Positions 1 to 9,373 of a stretch of 38,766 bases of DNA are shown in pieces. The DNA lies in the NCBI GenBank assembly GCA_031272885.1, contig JAISSX010000014.1, positions 1-38,766 on the forward strand, given 5' to 3'. This stretch comes from Bifidobacteriaceae bacterium. GTDB taxonomy: Bacteria > Actinomycetota > Actinomycetes > Actinomycetales > WQXJ01. The stretch's first letter is position 1. Every line of letters starts with the position of its first letter. Position numbers and translations under genes: made by a program. Under the pieces are notes generated by a model. The model saw nothing but the letters and a program-made list of their open reading frames with translations, was not told the DNA's origin and did no database searches.

Positions 1-240
1 GGGCCGGGGGCCCTCCCCGGGGGGCCCAGGTTCGGGTCCGGGGGACGGTCCGGGGGGCCGGTACCGGGGGTTACACGGAACCGTCCCCCGTAACCCCGGA
101 ACCCGGTAACCCCCAGTAACCCCCGGAACCCGGTAACCCCCAGTAACCCCCGGAACCCGGTAACCCCCAGTAACCCCCGGAACCCGGTAACCCCCGCAAC
201 CCTCCGGAACCGTCCCCTACTGCTCACCCCATCCCCCAAA
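1..240. repeat. 27-bp tandem repeat block upstream of the Clp-like gene
   Basis: Non-coding GC-rich stretch. Four head-to-tail copies of a 27-bp unit lie at 91-116 (one C short), 117-143, 144-170 and 171-197 (last two bases differ). Each unit divides into three related 9-mers (AGTAACCCC, CGGAACCCG, GTAACCCCC), so the block looks like a 9-mer that diverged and was then amplified as a trimer. Positions 1-90 are C/G runs with related GGTACC/GTTAC pieces. There are no unique spacers, so this is not a CRISPR array. No gene is visible here. Confidence 0.85.
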
Positions 241-268
241 GTTGGCGCGGCCAATGTGACGCAGACCA

Positions 269-274
269 TAGAAT
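269..274 (+). promoter_or_regulatory. Candidate -10 box for a leaderless clp-like mRNA
   Basis: TAGAAT ends six bases before the ATG at 281, so transcription would begin at or next to the start codon. No Shine-Dalgarno sequence precedes the ATG, which fits leaderless translation, common in actinobacteria. The best -35-like TTGGCG (242-247) is 21 bp away, longer than usual. Confidence 0.4.
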
Positions 275-280
275 TGGCCA

Positions 281-2737
281 ATGCGAGACAGCTCAACGGC
301 CAGCCAGATTCTTGACGCCTCCCTGTTGGTAATGAAGCACTGGGGCGGCACCCAACCAACCTTGACCCACGCCGCGTGGGTGCTGGCAGAAAAGTACGCC
401 ACCGAGTTCAACCAGGCCTTCGGCCCCCACGGCCGCGATCTGCTCAAGTCGCTGCTGATGGCCAAGCGCTTCAGCGGCACCGAAGACGACCTGAAGCAGA
501 TCCTGAGCCAGTCGGATGACGTCGCCGTCTTTGCCCGCCAGTTGCGAGCCAAGATCGAGGCCGATCTTGAGGCCAACCCGCCCAGCTCCGCTCGGTCCGA
601 ACCGCGGCCAACCCGCGAGGCCCGGCCGCCGGCCCCGGTCAGCCGGCCCGAAGCCCCCACCCCGGCCCCAGAACCCGCAGCGCCGGCCGAGAGCCCTGCG
701 GAAACCGAGGCCAAGCCTGAAGAAGAAGCCAAGCCAGCCGAGGAAGCCAGGCCAGAAACCGAAGCAGAGTCCAAGCCTGAAACCACTGTCGTCGGCGACA
801 CCAAGAAGGCCGAAGCTGCCGAAGCTGCCGAAGAAGACGCCAAGAAGGAAGCCTCCGAACCAAAGCAGGAAGAACAGGCAGAAGAAGACGACGGCGCCTT
901 GTCGGACCGGACCAAGAAGTACATCCACCGGGTCTGGCCGGCCGAAGAAGAAGACAAGCTGCGCGCGGGTGAGGCGACCGACATCGCCGCCCAACTGCTG
1001 CGTGACGATGCCGTCATCACCGCCATCGTGGGCGAGCGTGGCGCCGGCCGCACCACCATCTTGGGCCAGGTGGCGGCCCGCCTGGCCTCCCTGCCCAACC
1101 CGCTGCCGATGTGGCGCATGGGGCCTGACACCATCACTACCAGCGCCCAGGGCGCCCTCAACACGGCCCTAAGCGACATCACCGGCCCAGGCGTGCTGGT
1201 GGTGGATGACCTTGACGTGCTGGCCCGCCTGTCCACCGACCACGCCAACCGAGACCTGCTGACCGCCATCGGCGAGGCCCGCTACCACGAGCACGCCCGC
1301 CTGATCCTGGTGATCGACCAGCGCTACTTCAGCCGCCTACCCGTCATCACCCAGACCCTGGCGGACACCCTCGAGGTGGTGTCGGTACGCACCCTGCCGC
1401 CCGAAGAGACCAGCCGGATTGTGCGTGAGCGGGCCACCCGCCTGGCCCAGCGGCTTGACCTGGAGCTGAGTGAAGAGGCCGTCGAGGCCGCCCTCACCCC
1501 ACCGATCGCGGCCGATGGCATTGTCCACCCCGGCCTGGGCATCGGCCGGCTGGACCTGGCCTGCGCCCGGGCCTACGTGGAGGGTGCCCTGATCGTGGAT
1601 GTGGAGCACTTGGGGGCGGGTTCTGACAGCTCCCCCATGCGGACCGAGACGGCCAACCTGGCCACCGTATTGAAGGAACGGGTGAAGGGCCAGGACGAGG
1701 CGATTGAGCGGGTGGCCCGCCGCCTGACGCTGACCCGGGCCCACCTGGATCTGCGGCCGGACCGGCCCAACGGCGTGTTCTTGTTCATCGGCCCCACCGG
1801 TGTGGGCAAGACCCAGTTGGCCAAGGAAATCGCTGCGGCCGAGTTCGGCAACCAGGACCGCCTGATCCGCCTGGACATGTCCGAGTACTACCACGAATCG
1901 GACATTTCCCGGATTGCCGGCCCGCCGCCCGGCTATGTCGGCTCCACCGAGCCGGAGAGCTGGCTCACCACCAAGGTGGCGGCCATGCCGCGTTGCGTGG
2001 TGCTGTTGGATGAGATCGAGAAGGCCCACCCGCGTGTCTGGAACGTTTTCCTGCAGGTGTTCGATGCCGGCCGGCTGACTGACGGCCGCGGCGTGACGGC
2101 TGATTTCTCGGAGACGGTCATGATCATGACCTCCAACCTGGGCCTGCAAGAGGCCCGCTCCCGCACCATTGGCTTCGGCGAAGACCTGACAGCCCATGTG
2201 GACGAGGACCGCCTGATGGCGGTGGTCAAGGAACGCATGGCGCCCGAGCTGCTGAACCGCGTCGACGAGATCGTGGTCTTCAACACCCTGACCCCCAAAG
2301 CCATCGAGCAGATCGCGATCAACGAACTGGCCACGGTGCGCCAGCGGCTCAACGCCTCCGGTTGGCAGGTCACCTGGACGCCCGAGGTCACGCGCTGGCT
2401 GGCCGAGACCGGCTACGATCCGGCCTTCGGCGCCCGCCACCTGCACCGCAACATCGAGAAGGAGCTGCTGATCCTGCTGGCGGAGGCACCCACCAAGATG
2501 CTGCACGTGGACGTGTTGGACAACCGTCTGGCGGTGCTTTCGGCCGAAGGCGTCGAATCGGACAACACCCCCGCGGCCAGTACCAAAGCGGCTGACTCGC
2601 GCCTCTCGCCTGTGACGGCGGATGACGAGACCACCACGCCGCCGCCGGCCCCAGCGCCAGCGGCCGATGCCGCCCCCACAGCCGGGGCGGAGGGTACAGC
2701 CGAAGAAGAGCCGGGCGAACCAACCCCGGAGGGCTAG
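281..2737 (+). CDS. Clp/HSP100-family double AAA+ ATPase
   Basis: 818-residue protein-remodelling ATPase of the ClpA/ClpB/ClpC class. Residues 1-95 form a helical N-domain that may be a divergent Clp_N. Residues 100-205 are a Pro/Ala/Glu/Lys-rich disordered linker. The first AAA module has a Walker A-like GERGAGRT (251-258) with Arg in place of the usual Lys, and a Walker B-like VLVVDDLD (305-312) with Asp in place of Glu, so it may bind or hydrolyse ATP poorly. The second module is canonical: GPTGVGKT (504-511), pore loop GYVG (551-554), VVLLDEIEKAH (573-583), sensor TSNLG (617-621), arginine finger in LLNRVDE, and sensor-2 FGARHL. No ClpB-type coiled-coil M domain is seen. Residues 755-818 are an acidic, Pro/Ala-rich tail. 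It converges on map with a 15-bp gap. A dedicated partner or substrate is not evident. Confidence 0.85.
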   Translation: MRDSSTASQILDASLLVMKHWGGTQPTLTHAAWVLAEKYATEFNQAFGPHGRDLLKSLLMAKRFSGTEDDLKQILSQSDDVAVFARQLRAKIEADLEANPPSSARSEPRPTREARPPAPVSRPEAPTPAPEPAAPAESPAETEAKPEEEAKPAEEARPETEAESKPETTVVGDTKKAEAAEAAEEDAKKEASEPKQEEQAEEDDGALSDRTKKYIHRVWPAEEEDKLRAGEATDIAAQLLRDDAVITAIVGERGAGRTTILGQVAARLASLPNPLPMWRMGPDTITTSAQGALNTALSDITGPGVLVVDDLDVLARLSTDHANRDLLTAIGEARYHEHARLILVIDQRYFSRLPVITQTLADTLEVVSVRTLPPEETSRIVRERATRLAQRLDLELSEEAVEAALTPPIAADGIVHPGLGIGRLDLACARAYVEGALIVDVEHLGAGSDSSPMRTETANLATVLKERVKGQDEAIERVARRLTLTRAHLDLRPDRPNGVFLFIGPTGVGKTQLAKEIAAAEFGNQDRLIRLDMSEYYHESDISRIAGPPPGYVGSTEPESWLTTKVAAMPRCVVLLDEIEKAHPRVWNVFLQVFDAGRLTDGRGVTADFSETVMIMTSNLGLQEARSRTIGFGEDLTAHVDEDRLMAVVKERMAPELLNRVDEIVVFNTLTPKAIEQIAINELATVRQRLNASGWQVTWTPEVTRWLAETGYDPAFGARHLHRNIEKELLILLAEAPTKMLHVDVLDNRLAVLSAEGVESDNTPAASTKAADSRLSPVTADDETTTPPPAPAPAADAAPTAGAEGTAEEEPGEPTPEG

Positions 2738-2752
2738 GGTCAGGCCCGGCCG

Positions 2753-3574
2753 CTACTCCAGGGGCGCGATGGTAACGCCGCGGGCGGCCAACTCCCCCGC
2801 CCCGCCGTCTTCGGCCGTCAACACCCACACGCCATCGTCGGTGCGCGCCACGGTGTGTTCCCAGTGGGCGGCCCAGCGCCCGTCCACGGTGCGCACGGTC
2901 CAGCCGTCCGATTCGGTCACCGTGGCGATGCGCCCCTCCACCACCATCGGTTCGATCGCCACCACCAGGCCCGGCCGCACCTTGGGTCCGCGGTCACGCA
3001 CGGCGTAGTTAGGCACCTCGGGGTCCATGTGCATCTCGGTGCCAATACCGTGGCCGATGTAGTCCTGCAGCACCCCGAAGCTCGGCTCACCCGCCAGCAC
3101 CGAGGCCTCCACGGCCGCCCCCACCTCGTTCAGGTGCTGGGCCCGGGCGTAGGCGGCAATGCCGTCCCACAGCGACACCCGTGTCACCTCCACCAGGCAG
3201 TCCGAGCGGGCGTTGACATCACCCACCGGGATGGTGATGGCGGCATCGGAATGCCAGCCGTGCAGCACCGCGCCGCAGTCGATCGACACGATGTCGCCCT
3301 CGTGGATCACCTGCCGCTTCGGAATGCCATGCACCACCACGTCATTGATCGACAGGCAGATCGAGGCCGGATAGCCGGCGTAGCCCAAGAAGTTCGGTTC
3401 GGCACCGTGGTCACGGATGACAGTTTCGGCCAGGTGGTCGATGTCGCCCGCTACCGCCCCCGGCACCACGGCCTCGCGGACCGCCGCCAACGCGGCCGCC
3501 GTCACCAGGCCGGAGGCGCGCATCAGCCGGATCTGGTCCGGGGTCTTGATTTCCAGCCGTTCGCGTCGCAGCAC
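2753..3574 (-). CDS. map: Methionine aminopeptidase, type I
   Basis: 273 residues. Removes the initiator methionine from nascent proteins in the cytosol. The metal-binding pita-bread fold is recognisable from H82, D99 (in SIDCGA), D110, H175 (in GHGIGTE), E208 (AIEPM) and E239 (WEHT). It is last in the spc block and starts with GTG five bases after the adk stop, with no strong ribosome site of its own, so it is probably translated by coupling. In many actinobacteria infA follows; here the next gene is on the other strand. Confidence 0.95.
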   Translation of the reverse strand: MLRRERLEIKTPDQIRLMRASGLVTAAALAAVREAVVPGAVAGDIDHLAETVIRDHGAEPNFLGYAGYPASICLSINDVVVHGIPKRQVIHEGDIVSIDCGAVLHGWHSDAAITIPVGDVNARSDCLVEVTRVSLWDGIAAYARAQHLNEVGAAVEASVLAGEPSFGVLQDYIGHGIGTEMHMDPEVPNYAVRDRGPKVRPGLVVAIEPMVVEGRIATVTESDGWTVRTVDGRWAAHWEHTVARTDDGVWVLTAEDGGAGELAARGVTIAPLE

Positions 3575-3579
3575 GTGAC

Positions 3580-4158
3580 TCAGCTCAGGTAGGGAGCCAG
3601 GGCGGCCTTGATCCGTTCCGTCACCTGCTCCAGGGTGCCGTCGCCGTCCACTACCACTAGGTCGCCGCGCGCCTTGTAGAGGGACGAGATGGGTTCGGTC
3701 TGCTGGTGGTACACGGTCAGCCGTTCGCGGATCACCGGTTCGGTGTCATCCGCCCGGCCCTCGATCTCGGCCCGGTGCAGCATGCGCTTGACCGCCAGTT
3801 CCTCGTCCAGGTCCAGTTCCAGGGCGGCCGACAGGGTCCAGCCGTGCTCGGCCAGCATCTGGTCCAAGACACCGGCCTGTTCCACGTTGCGGGGGTAACC
3901 GTCCAGGATGAAGCCGTCCGCGGCATCGGGCTGGGACAACCGGTCCGCCACCATGGCATTGGTGACCGAATCCGGCACCAGGTGCCCCTGCGACATGTAG
4001 GTCTGGGCTTCCAGGCCCAGCGGGGTGCCTTCCGACAGGTTCTTGCGGAAGATGGCGCCCGTTGAAATCTCGGGCACCCCCAAGAAATCGGCCAGTAGTG
4101 CTCCCTGCGTGCCCTTGCCAGAACCGGGGGGACCGAGCAATACCAGCCGTGCGCTCAT
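3580..4158 (-). CDS. adk: Adenylate kinase
   Basis: 192 residues. Interconverts ATP + AMP and 2 ADP. P-loop GPPGSGKGTQ lies near the N-terminus, with the AMP-binding STGAIFR and the DGYPRN motif. The LID is the short form without zinc cysteines, which matches the length. Its ATG overlaps the secY stop by four bases (ATGA), indicating translational coupling in the secY-adk-map tail of the operon. Confidence 0.96.
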   Translation of the reverse strand: MSARLVLLGPPGSGKGTQGALLADFLGVPEISTGAIFRKNLSEGTPLGLEAQTYMSQGHLVPDSVTNAMVADRLSQPDAADGFILDGYPRNVEQAGVLDQMLAEHGWTLSAALELDLDEELAVKRMLHRAEIEGRADDTEPVIRERLTVYHQQTEPISSLYKARGDLVVVDGDGTLEQVTERIKAALAPYLS

Positions 4159-5477
4159 CGCAAGAATCCTTCGTAGTGACGTTGCTGCAGTTGAGATTCG
4201 ATCTGCTTCACCGTATCCAGGCCCACGCCCACGATGATCAGCAGGGTGGTGCCGCCGAACGGCAGGTTGTTGTACACGCCCATGGCGCTGAACATGACCT
4301 GCGGGATCAGGGCCACAATGGCCAGGTACAGCGAGCCCGAGGTGGTGATGCGGCTGATCACATACTGCAGGTATTCAGCCGTGGGCCGCCCGGCGCGAAT
4401 GCCGGGAATGAAGCCGCCGTAGCGCTTCATGTTGTCCGCCACCTCTTCAGGGTTGAAGGTGATGGAGGTGTAGAAGAAGCAGAAGAAGATGATCAACAGG
4501 CCGTACAGGACCATGTAGACCAGGTCCTGCTGGCGCAGGTTGCCGGCAATCCACAGCACCACCGGGTTGGTCGAGTTCTGGGCGAACTGCACCACCATGT
4601 AGGGCAGCGACAGCAGCGAGCTGGCGAAGATGACCGGGATGACGCCGGCGATGTTGATCTTGATGGGGATGTAGGTGGACGAACCGCCGTAGGTGCGCCG
4701 CCCCACCATCCGCTTGGCGTACTGCACCGGGATGCGCCGCTGGCACTGCTCCACGAAGACGATGGCGCCGATCACGCCCACAAACACCAGCAGCACCACC
4801 ACGAAGTTGCGGGTGCCGTTGTTGGAGCCCAGCACCTGGGACATCGAACCGGGGAAACCGGACACGATCGAGGCGAAGATCAACAGCGACATGCCGTTGC
4901 CCACGCCCCGCTCGGTGATCAGCTCACCCAGCCACATGATCATGCCGGTGCCGGCCGTCATGGTGACGATCATCAGGAACACCGTCATGGGGCCGCCGCC
5001 GTTGTAGAACAGGGCGTCGGTCTGGTCCGAGGTGGCCGAACCAGAGAACAACTGCCCGGACTTGGCGCTGGTGATCACCACCGTGGACTGCAAGATGGCC
5101 AGGGCAATGGTCAGGTACCGGGTGTACTGCGTCAGCTTGCTGGTACCGGCCTGACCCTCCTTGTGCAGGGCCTCGAAGCGGGGAATCACCACACGCAGCA
5201 ACTGGATGATGATGCTGGCCGTGATGTAGGGCATGATGCCCAACGCAAACACCGACAGTGTCAGCAGGGCGCCGCCTGAGAACAGGTTGATCAGGCTGAG
5301 CACACCGGCCGTGCCGTCGTCCGAAGCGTTGTCGGTGATCGCCTTGATGGCGCCGTAGTTCACACCCGGGCACGGAATGAAGCAGCCCAACCGGTACACC
5401 ACAATGATGCCGATGGTGAACAGCAGCTTCCGGCGCAGGTCGGGTGTTCTGAACGCCTTAGCGAATGTCCCGAGCAC
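4155..5477 (-). CDS. secY: Protein translocase channel subunit SecY
   Basis: 440-residue integral membrane protein with ten predicted transmembrane segments, forming the Sec channel with SecE and SecG. The N-terminus (FRTPDLRRKLLFT), the plug-region sequence and the cytoplasmic loop PIKINIAGVIPVIFASSLL are typical. GTG start with a strong GGAGGA site just upstream (AGGAGGA around 5481-5487). Lies 71 bp after rplO, its usual position in the spc operon. Confidence 0.96.
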   Translation of the reverse strand: MLGTFAKAFRTPDLRRKLLFTIGIIVVYRLGCFIPCPGVNYGAIKAITDNASDDGTAGVLSLINLFSGGALLTLSVFALGIMPYITASIIIQLLRVVIPRFEALHKEGQAGTSKLTQYTRYLTIALAILQSTVVITSAKSGQLFSGSATSDQTDALFYNGGGPMTVFLMIVTMTAGTGMIMWLGELITERGVGNGMSLLIFASIVSGFPGSMSQVLGSNNGTRNFVVVLLVFVGVIGAIVFVEQCQRRIPVQYAKRMVGRRTYGGSSTYIPIKINIAGVIPVIFASSLLSLPYMVVQFAQNSTNPVVLWIAGNLRQQDLVYMVLYGLLIIFFCFFYTSITFNPEEVADNMKRYGGFIPGIRAGRPTAEYLQYVISRITTSGSLYLAIVALIPQVMFSAMGVYNNLPFGGTTLLIIVGVGLDTVKQIESQLQQRHYEGFLR

Positions 5478-5548
5478 TAGTCCTCCTGGTGGTCTTCACT
5501 GGCCTTGGCTCCGCGCTAACGGGCGCCGGGCCAAACCCACTGTATCTG

Positions 5549-6316
5549 TCAGCCGTTGACGGTCCCACCCGCCGCGACGATTTTCTCCTTGGCCGAAACG
5601 GACAGGGCGTCCACCGTCACGTCCAACTTCACGCTGATGTCGCCGGTGCCAAGAATCTTGACCGGGCGCCCAGCGCGCACCGCACCGCGAGCGGCCAGGT
5701 CTTGGGCCGTCACCGTGCCGCCTTCGGGATACAGTTCCTGCAGCTTGTCCAGGTTCACTACCTGGTATTCCACCCGGAACGGGTTCTTGAAGCCGCGCAG
5801 CTTGGGCAGGCGCATGTGCATGGGCATCTGGCCGCCTTCGAGGCGGGCCGGCACCTGGTAGCGCGCCTTGGTGCCCTTGGTGCCACGGCCGGCGGTCTTG
5901 CCCTTGGAGGCCTCGCCGCGGCCAACCCGCATCTTGGCCTTCTTGGCGCCGGGGGCGGGCCGCAGGTGGTGCACCTTGAGCACGTGGACCTTGGGTTCGG
6001 CCGGCTCGTCGGCAGCCGCCTGCTTCTTGGCGGTGCCCGATGTCGCGGGCTTCTTGGCGGCAGCAACCTCGGCCTTGGCGGTGGTCGCCTCAGCCTTGGC
6101 TTCAGCAGCTTCAGCAGCCGGCTTCTTGGCCGCAGCGGCCTTCTTGGCCGGAGCCTCAGCCTTCGCTGCCGTCGCCTCGGCGGCCTCGGCCGCAGCAGCG
6201 GCAGGCTTCTTCGCCGCGGCCGGCTTCTTGGCGGCGGCGGTGGTCTTCTTGGCAGGGGCGGCGGCCGCTTCCTCGGCGGGAGCGGCGGCGGCCTCGGCCT
6301 TCTTCGGTTCGGCCAT
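5549..6316 (-). CDS. rplO: 50S ribosomal protein L15 with a long Ala/Lys-rich N-terminal extension
   Basis: The conserved L15 body occupies about the last 147 of 255 residues (from [23 protein letters not shown] and LRGFKNPF are diagnostic). L15 binds 23S rRNA during large-subunit assembly. About 108 residues are added in front, a low-complexity run of [11 protein letters not shown] and AKAE blocks resembling histone-H1 or HU tails. The frame is open from an ATG close behind rpmD, and no better internal start with a ribosome site is visible, so the extension is probably translated. Confidence 0.93.
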   Translation of the reverse strand: MAEPKKAEAAAAPAEEAAAAPAKKTTAAAKKPAAAKKPAAAAAEAAEATAAKAEAPAKKAAAAKKPAAEAAEAKAEATTAKAEVAAAKKPATSGTAKKQAAADEPAEPKVHVLKVHHLRPAPGAKKAKMRVGRGEASKGKTAGRGTKGTKARYQVPARLEGGQMPMHMRLPKLRGFKNPFRVEYQVVNLDKLQELYPEGGTVTAQDLAARGAVRAGRPVKILGTGDISVKLDVTVDALSVSAKEKIVAAGGTVNG

Positions 6317-6318
6317 GG

Positions 6319-6501
6319 TTAGTTGATCTCCTCCACGGTCACCAGGTGAGCCACGGTGCGGATCATGCCCCGAATCTCGGGCTTGTCCTCCTTCTCCACG
6401 GTGTGGCCAATACGGCGCAAACCGAGAGAACGCAACGTGTCACGCTGATATTGCTTGCCGCCAATGGCGGACCTGATCTGCTTCACCTTGAGCGTCGCCA
6501 T
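6319..6501 (-). CDS. rpmD: 50S ribosomal protein L30
   Basis: 60 residues beginning [15 protein letters not shown] and containing the L30 motif [15 protein letters not shown]. The frame stays open upstream inside rpsE, but homology sets the start at the ATG ending at 6501, four bases after the rpsE stop. Two bases separate it from rplO. Confidence 0.95.
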   Translation of the reverse strand: MATLKVKQIRSAIGGKQYQRDTLRSLGLRRIGHTVEKEDKPEIRGMIRTVAHLVTVEEIN

Positions 6502-6505
6502 CACT

Positions 6506-7165
6506 TCACTTCGCTTCTGCTGCTGCTTGTGCGACGCCCGCGGCCTGAGCCCGCAGCAGCGGGGCCGGCGCCACATCTTCCAAAGGCAGGCCGCGGCGCA
6601 CGGCCACGGACTGCGGTTCTTCGAGGGCCTTGAGGGCGGCCACGGTGGCGTGCGCAATGTTGATCGCGTTCGAGCTGCCCAACGACTTGGACAGGACGTC
6701 GTGGATACCGGCGCACTCCAGCACCGCGCGCACCGGGCCGCCGGCAATCACGCCGGTGCCTGGCGCCGCCGGGCGCAGGTAGACCACGCCGGCCGCCGCC
6801 TCACCCTGAATCGGGTGCGGAATGGTGCGCTGGATGCGGGGCACCTTGAAGAACGACTTCTTGGCCTCTTCCACACCCTTCGCAATCGCGGCGGGCACCT
6901 CCTTGGCCTTGCCGTAACCCACACCCACGGTGCCATCGCCATCGCCCACCACCACAAGGGCCGTGAACTGGAACCGGCGGCCACCCTTGACCACCTTGGC
7001 CACCCGGTTGATCGACACCACGCGCTCCAGGTACTGGCTCCGCTCGTCGGCCTCACGGTTGCCACGCCGGCCACCGCCGTCCCGCCGGGAGTCCCGGCGC
7101 TGGCCGTCGCCACCGCGGCGGTCGGAATCGCGCCGATCGCCTTGCTCGCGCTGCTCTGCAGCCAT
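6506..7165 (-). CDS. rpsE: 30S ribosomal protein S5
   Basis: 219 residues. S5 shapes the mRNA entry site and decoding fidelity. The double-stranded RNA-binding part ([20 protein letters not shown]) and the C-terminal fold ([17 protein letters not shown]) are complete. A roughly 45-residue Arg/Asp/Gly-rich N-terminal extension, common in actinobacterial S5, precedes them. Lies 39 bp after rplR. Confidence 0.96.
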   Translation of the reverse strand: MAAEQREQGDRRDSDRRGGDGQRRDSRRDGGGRRGNREADERSQYLERVVSINRVAKVVKGGRRFQFTALVVVGDGDGTVGVGYGKAKEVPAAIAKGVEEAKKSFFKVPRIQRTIPHPIQGEAAAGVVYLRPAAPGTGVIAGGPVRAVLECAGIHDVLSKSLGSSNAINIAHATVAALKALEEPQSVAVRRGLPLEDVAPAPLLRAQAAGVAQAAAEAK

Positions 7166-7204
7166 CAGATGCTCTGCCTTCCGTTTTCGATGCTCATGGT
7201 GCTC

Positions 7205-7564
7205 CTAGAGGGCCAGCCCGCCCTCGCGGGCGCCATCGGCCACAGCGGCCACACGGCCGTGGTACTGGTTTCCGCCGCGGTCGAACACCACGGTGCTGAT
7301 GCCGGCGTCAAGCGCCCGCTTGGCCACCAACTCGCCCACCTTGCGGGCCTTGGCGGTCTTGTCGCCATCGGACTTACGCAGGTCCGCCTCCATGGTGGAA
7401 GCCGAAACCAACGTGTGCCCCACGCCATCGTCGATCACTTGGGCCACCATGTGCCGGGCGGACCGGGTCACCACCAGGCGGGGCCGCTCAGCGGTACCCG
7501 TGACATACTTGCGCACCCGGTTGTGCCGCTTGGCGCGGGCCGCGCTTCTCGATGCGTTCGCCAT
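7205..7564 (-). CDS. rplR: 50S ribosomal protein L18
   Basis: 119 residues. Binds 5S rRNA in the central protuberance. Recognised from [20 protein letters not shown] and the C-terminal [19 protein letters not shown]. Two bases separate it from rplF. Confidence 0.96.
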   Translation of the reverse strand: MANASRSAARAKRHNRVRKYVTGTAERPRLVVTRSARHMVAQVIDDGVGHTLVSASTMEADLRKSDGDKTAKARKVGELVAKRALDAGISTVVFDRGGNQYHGRVAAVADGAREGGLAL

Positions 7565-7566
7565 GG

Positions 7567-8109
7567 TTACTTACCAGCCTTTCCAACCTTGCGGCGCACC
7601 ACTTCGCCCTGGTAGCGCACGCCCTTGCCCTTATAGGGTTCCGGCTTGCGCAGCTTGCGAATGTTGGCGGCCACCTCGCCCACCTGCTCCTTGTCGATCC
7701 CGGAGACCGAGAACCGGGTGGGCAGTTCAACCGTAAAGGTGATGCCTTCGGGCGCCTTGATCACCACCGGATGCGAGAAGCCCAGCGAGAACTCCAGGTC
7801 CGTACCCTTGGCCACCACGCGGTAACCGGTGCCGACAATCTCCAGCACCTTGGTGTAGCCCTGGGTCACACCGGTCACCATGTTGGCCACCAGGGTGCGG
7901 GACAGGCCGTGCATGGAACGCGACTTGCGCTCTTCATCCGGCACGGTCAACACCACGGCGCCGTCCTCACCGCGTGACACCGTCACCGGTTCGGGCAGTT
8001 CGCGGCTGAGGGTGCCCTTGGGGCCCTTCACCGTCACCTTGCGGCCTTCGATGGTCACGTCCACGCCGGCGGGCACGGGGACCGGGATCTTGCCAATACG
8101 CGATGCCAT
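7567..8109 (-). CDS. rplF: 50S ribosomal protein L6
   Basis: 180 residues, near the usual length. Begins [18 protein letters not shown] and ends with the L6 signature [13 protein letters not shown], which contacts 23S rRNA near the factor-binding site. Fourteen bases after rpsH. Confidence 0.97.
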   Translation of the reverse strand: MASRIGKIPVPVPAGVDVTIEGRKVTVKGPKGTLSRELPEPVTVSRGEDGAVVLTVPDEERKSRSMHGLSRTLVANMVTGVTQGYTKVLEIVGTGYRVVAKGTDLEFSLGFSHPVVIKAPEGITFTVELPTRFSVSGIDKEQVGEVAANIRKLRKPEPYKGKGVRYQGEVVRRKVGKAGK

Positions 8110-8123
8110 TGCTTATCCCTCCC

Positions 8124-8522
8124 TTACCAGACGTAGGCGAGGACTTCCCCGCCCACACCCTTCTTGGCCGCCTGCTTGTCCGTCAGCAGCCCCGAGGAGG
8201 TGGACAGGATGGCAATGCCCAGCCCGCCCAGCACTCGGGGAAGATTGGTCGACTTGGCGTACACCCGCAGGCCCGGCTTCGAGATGCGGCGCACACCGGC
8301 CAGGGCGCGTTCGCGGCCCGAGCCGTACTTCAATTGGATGCGCAGGGTGGAGCCAACCGGCGCCTCTTCCTGCGACCAACCCGTGATGTAGCCCTCCTGC
8401 TGCAAGATGGCGGCGATGCCGGCCTTCATCTTGGAGTACGGCATGTCCACCGAGTCATGGTGGGCCGAGTTGGCGTTGCGGATGCGTGTCAGCATGTCCG
8501 CGATCGGGTCTGTCATAGTCAT
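8124..8522 (-). CDS. rpsH: 30S ribosomal protein S8
   Basis: 132 residues. Central-domain 16S rRNA binder and, in other bacteria, the spc operon autoregulator. [15 protein letters not shown] at the N-terminus and the C-terminal [16 protein letters not shown] are diagnostic. Two ATGs six bases apart (8522 and 8516) could both serve; the outer one is used here. The 73-bp gap to rpsN holds no gene. Confidence 0.96.
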   Translation of the reverse strand: MTMTDPIADMLTRIRNANSAHHDSVDMPYSKMKAGIAAILQQEGYITGWSQEEAPVGSTLRIQLKYGSGRERALAGVRRISKPGLRVYAKSTNLPRVLGGLGIAILSTSSGLLTDKQAAKKGVGGEVLAYVW

Positions 8523-8595
8523 CTGGGTTCTTACTGCCCTTCCTCACCGTGGTTTCCTGGCGGCCGATGCCGTCCCCGGACCTGCGGCGTAGCTC

Positions 8596-8781
8596 CTACC
8601 AACTGGACTTGGTGACTCCGGGCAGTTCACCGCGGTGCACCATCTCGCGAAGGCACACGCGGCACAGCCCAAACTTGCGGTACACGCTGCGCGGCCGGCC
8701 GCACCGGTTGCAGCGGGTATAGGCCCGAACCTTGAACTTGGGGGTCCGGGCGGCCTTGACTACTAGCGCTGTCTTTGCCAC
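8596..8781 (-). CDS. rpsN: 30S ribosomal protein S14, zinc-binding type
   Basis: 61-residue C+ form of S14 with Cys24-x2-Cys27 and Cys40-x2-Cys43 as zinc ligands. This short zinc form sits in the spc operon of many actinobacteria, where a second zinc-free copy may exist elsewhere. GTG start one base after rplE. Confidence 0.96.
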   Translation of the reverse strand: MAKTALVVKAARTPKFKVRAYTRCNRCGRPRSVYRKFGLCRVCLREMVHRGELPGVTKSSW

Positions 8782-8782
8782 G

Positions 8783-9373
8783 TCAGTTCTCCTTGAACGG
8801 GAAGCCGAGGTGTCGCAGCAGCGCCCGGCCCTGGTCGTCGTTGGGGGCGGTGGTCACCACGGTGATGTCCATGCCGCGCACCCGGTCGATGTGGTCCTGG
8901 TCGATCTCGTGGAACATGGACTGTTCCACCAGGCCGAAGGTGTAGTTGCCGTGGCCGTCGAACTGCTGGTCGCTCAGCCCGCGGAAGTCGCGGATACGCG
9001 GCAGGGCGATGGTCAGCAGGCGGTCCAAGAACTCCCACATGCGGTCGCCCCGCAGCGTCACGTGGGCGCCGATCGGCATGCCCTCGCGCAGCTTGAACTG
9101 GGCAATCGACTTGCGGGCCCGGGTCACCGTGGCCTTCTGGCCGGTGATCGCGGCCAGGTCCGCCACCGCGCCGTCGATCAGCTTGGCGTCGCGGGCGGCC
9201 TCGCCCACACCCATGTTCACTACCACCTTGACCAGCCCGGGCACCTGGTTGACGTTGCCCAAGGCGAACTCTTGGCGCAGCGCCGGCAGGATCTCTTCCC
9301 GGTAGCGGGTCTTCAGCCGCGGCACCGCGCGGGTGCCGGTGGCCTCGGTTTTCGTCTCTGTCTTGGCTGCCAT
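8783..9373 (-). CDS. rplE: 50S ribosomal protein L5
   Basis: About 196 residues. 5S rRNA binder of the central protuberance, identified by [18 protein letters not shown] and [22 protein letters not shown] at 9376 and an ATG at 9373 are adjacent; the ATG is chosen and its A overlaps the rplX stop (TGATG). The GTG alternative would add one residue. Confidence 0.95.
   Translation of the reverse strand: MAAKTETKTEATGTRAVPRLKTRYREEILPALRQEFALGNVNQVPGLVKVVVNMGVGEAARDAKLIDGAVADLAAITGQKATVTRARKSIAQFKLREGMPIGAHVTLRGDRMWEFLDRLLTIALPRIRDFRGLSDQQFDGHGNYTFGLVEQSMFHEIDQDHIDRVRGMDITVVTTAPNDDQGRALLRHLGFPFKEN

Noticed and set aside
91..197. CRISPR-like array
   Set aside because: The 27-bp units are directly adjacent, with no unique spacers, and no cas gene is nearby.
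4062..5279. Long plus-strand open frame opposite secY and adk
   Set aside because: His/Gln/Asp-rich composition typical of the antisense of GC-rich membrane-protein genes; no homology pattern, and secY is unambiguous. The same applies to plus-strand frames opposite rplO, rplB, fusA, tuf and others.
6319..6747. 142-residue L30
   Set aside because: The extension is rpsE read in another frame; L30 is 60 residues from 6501.
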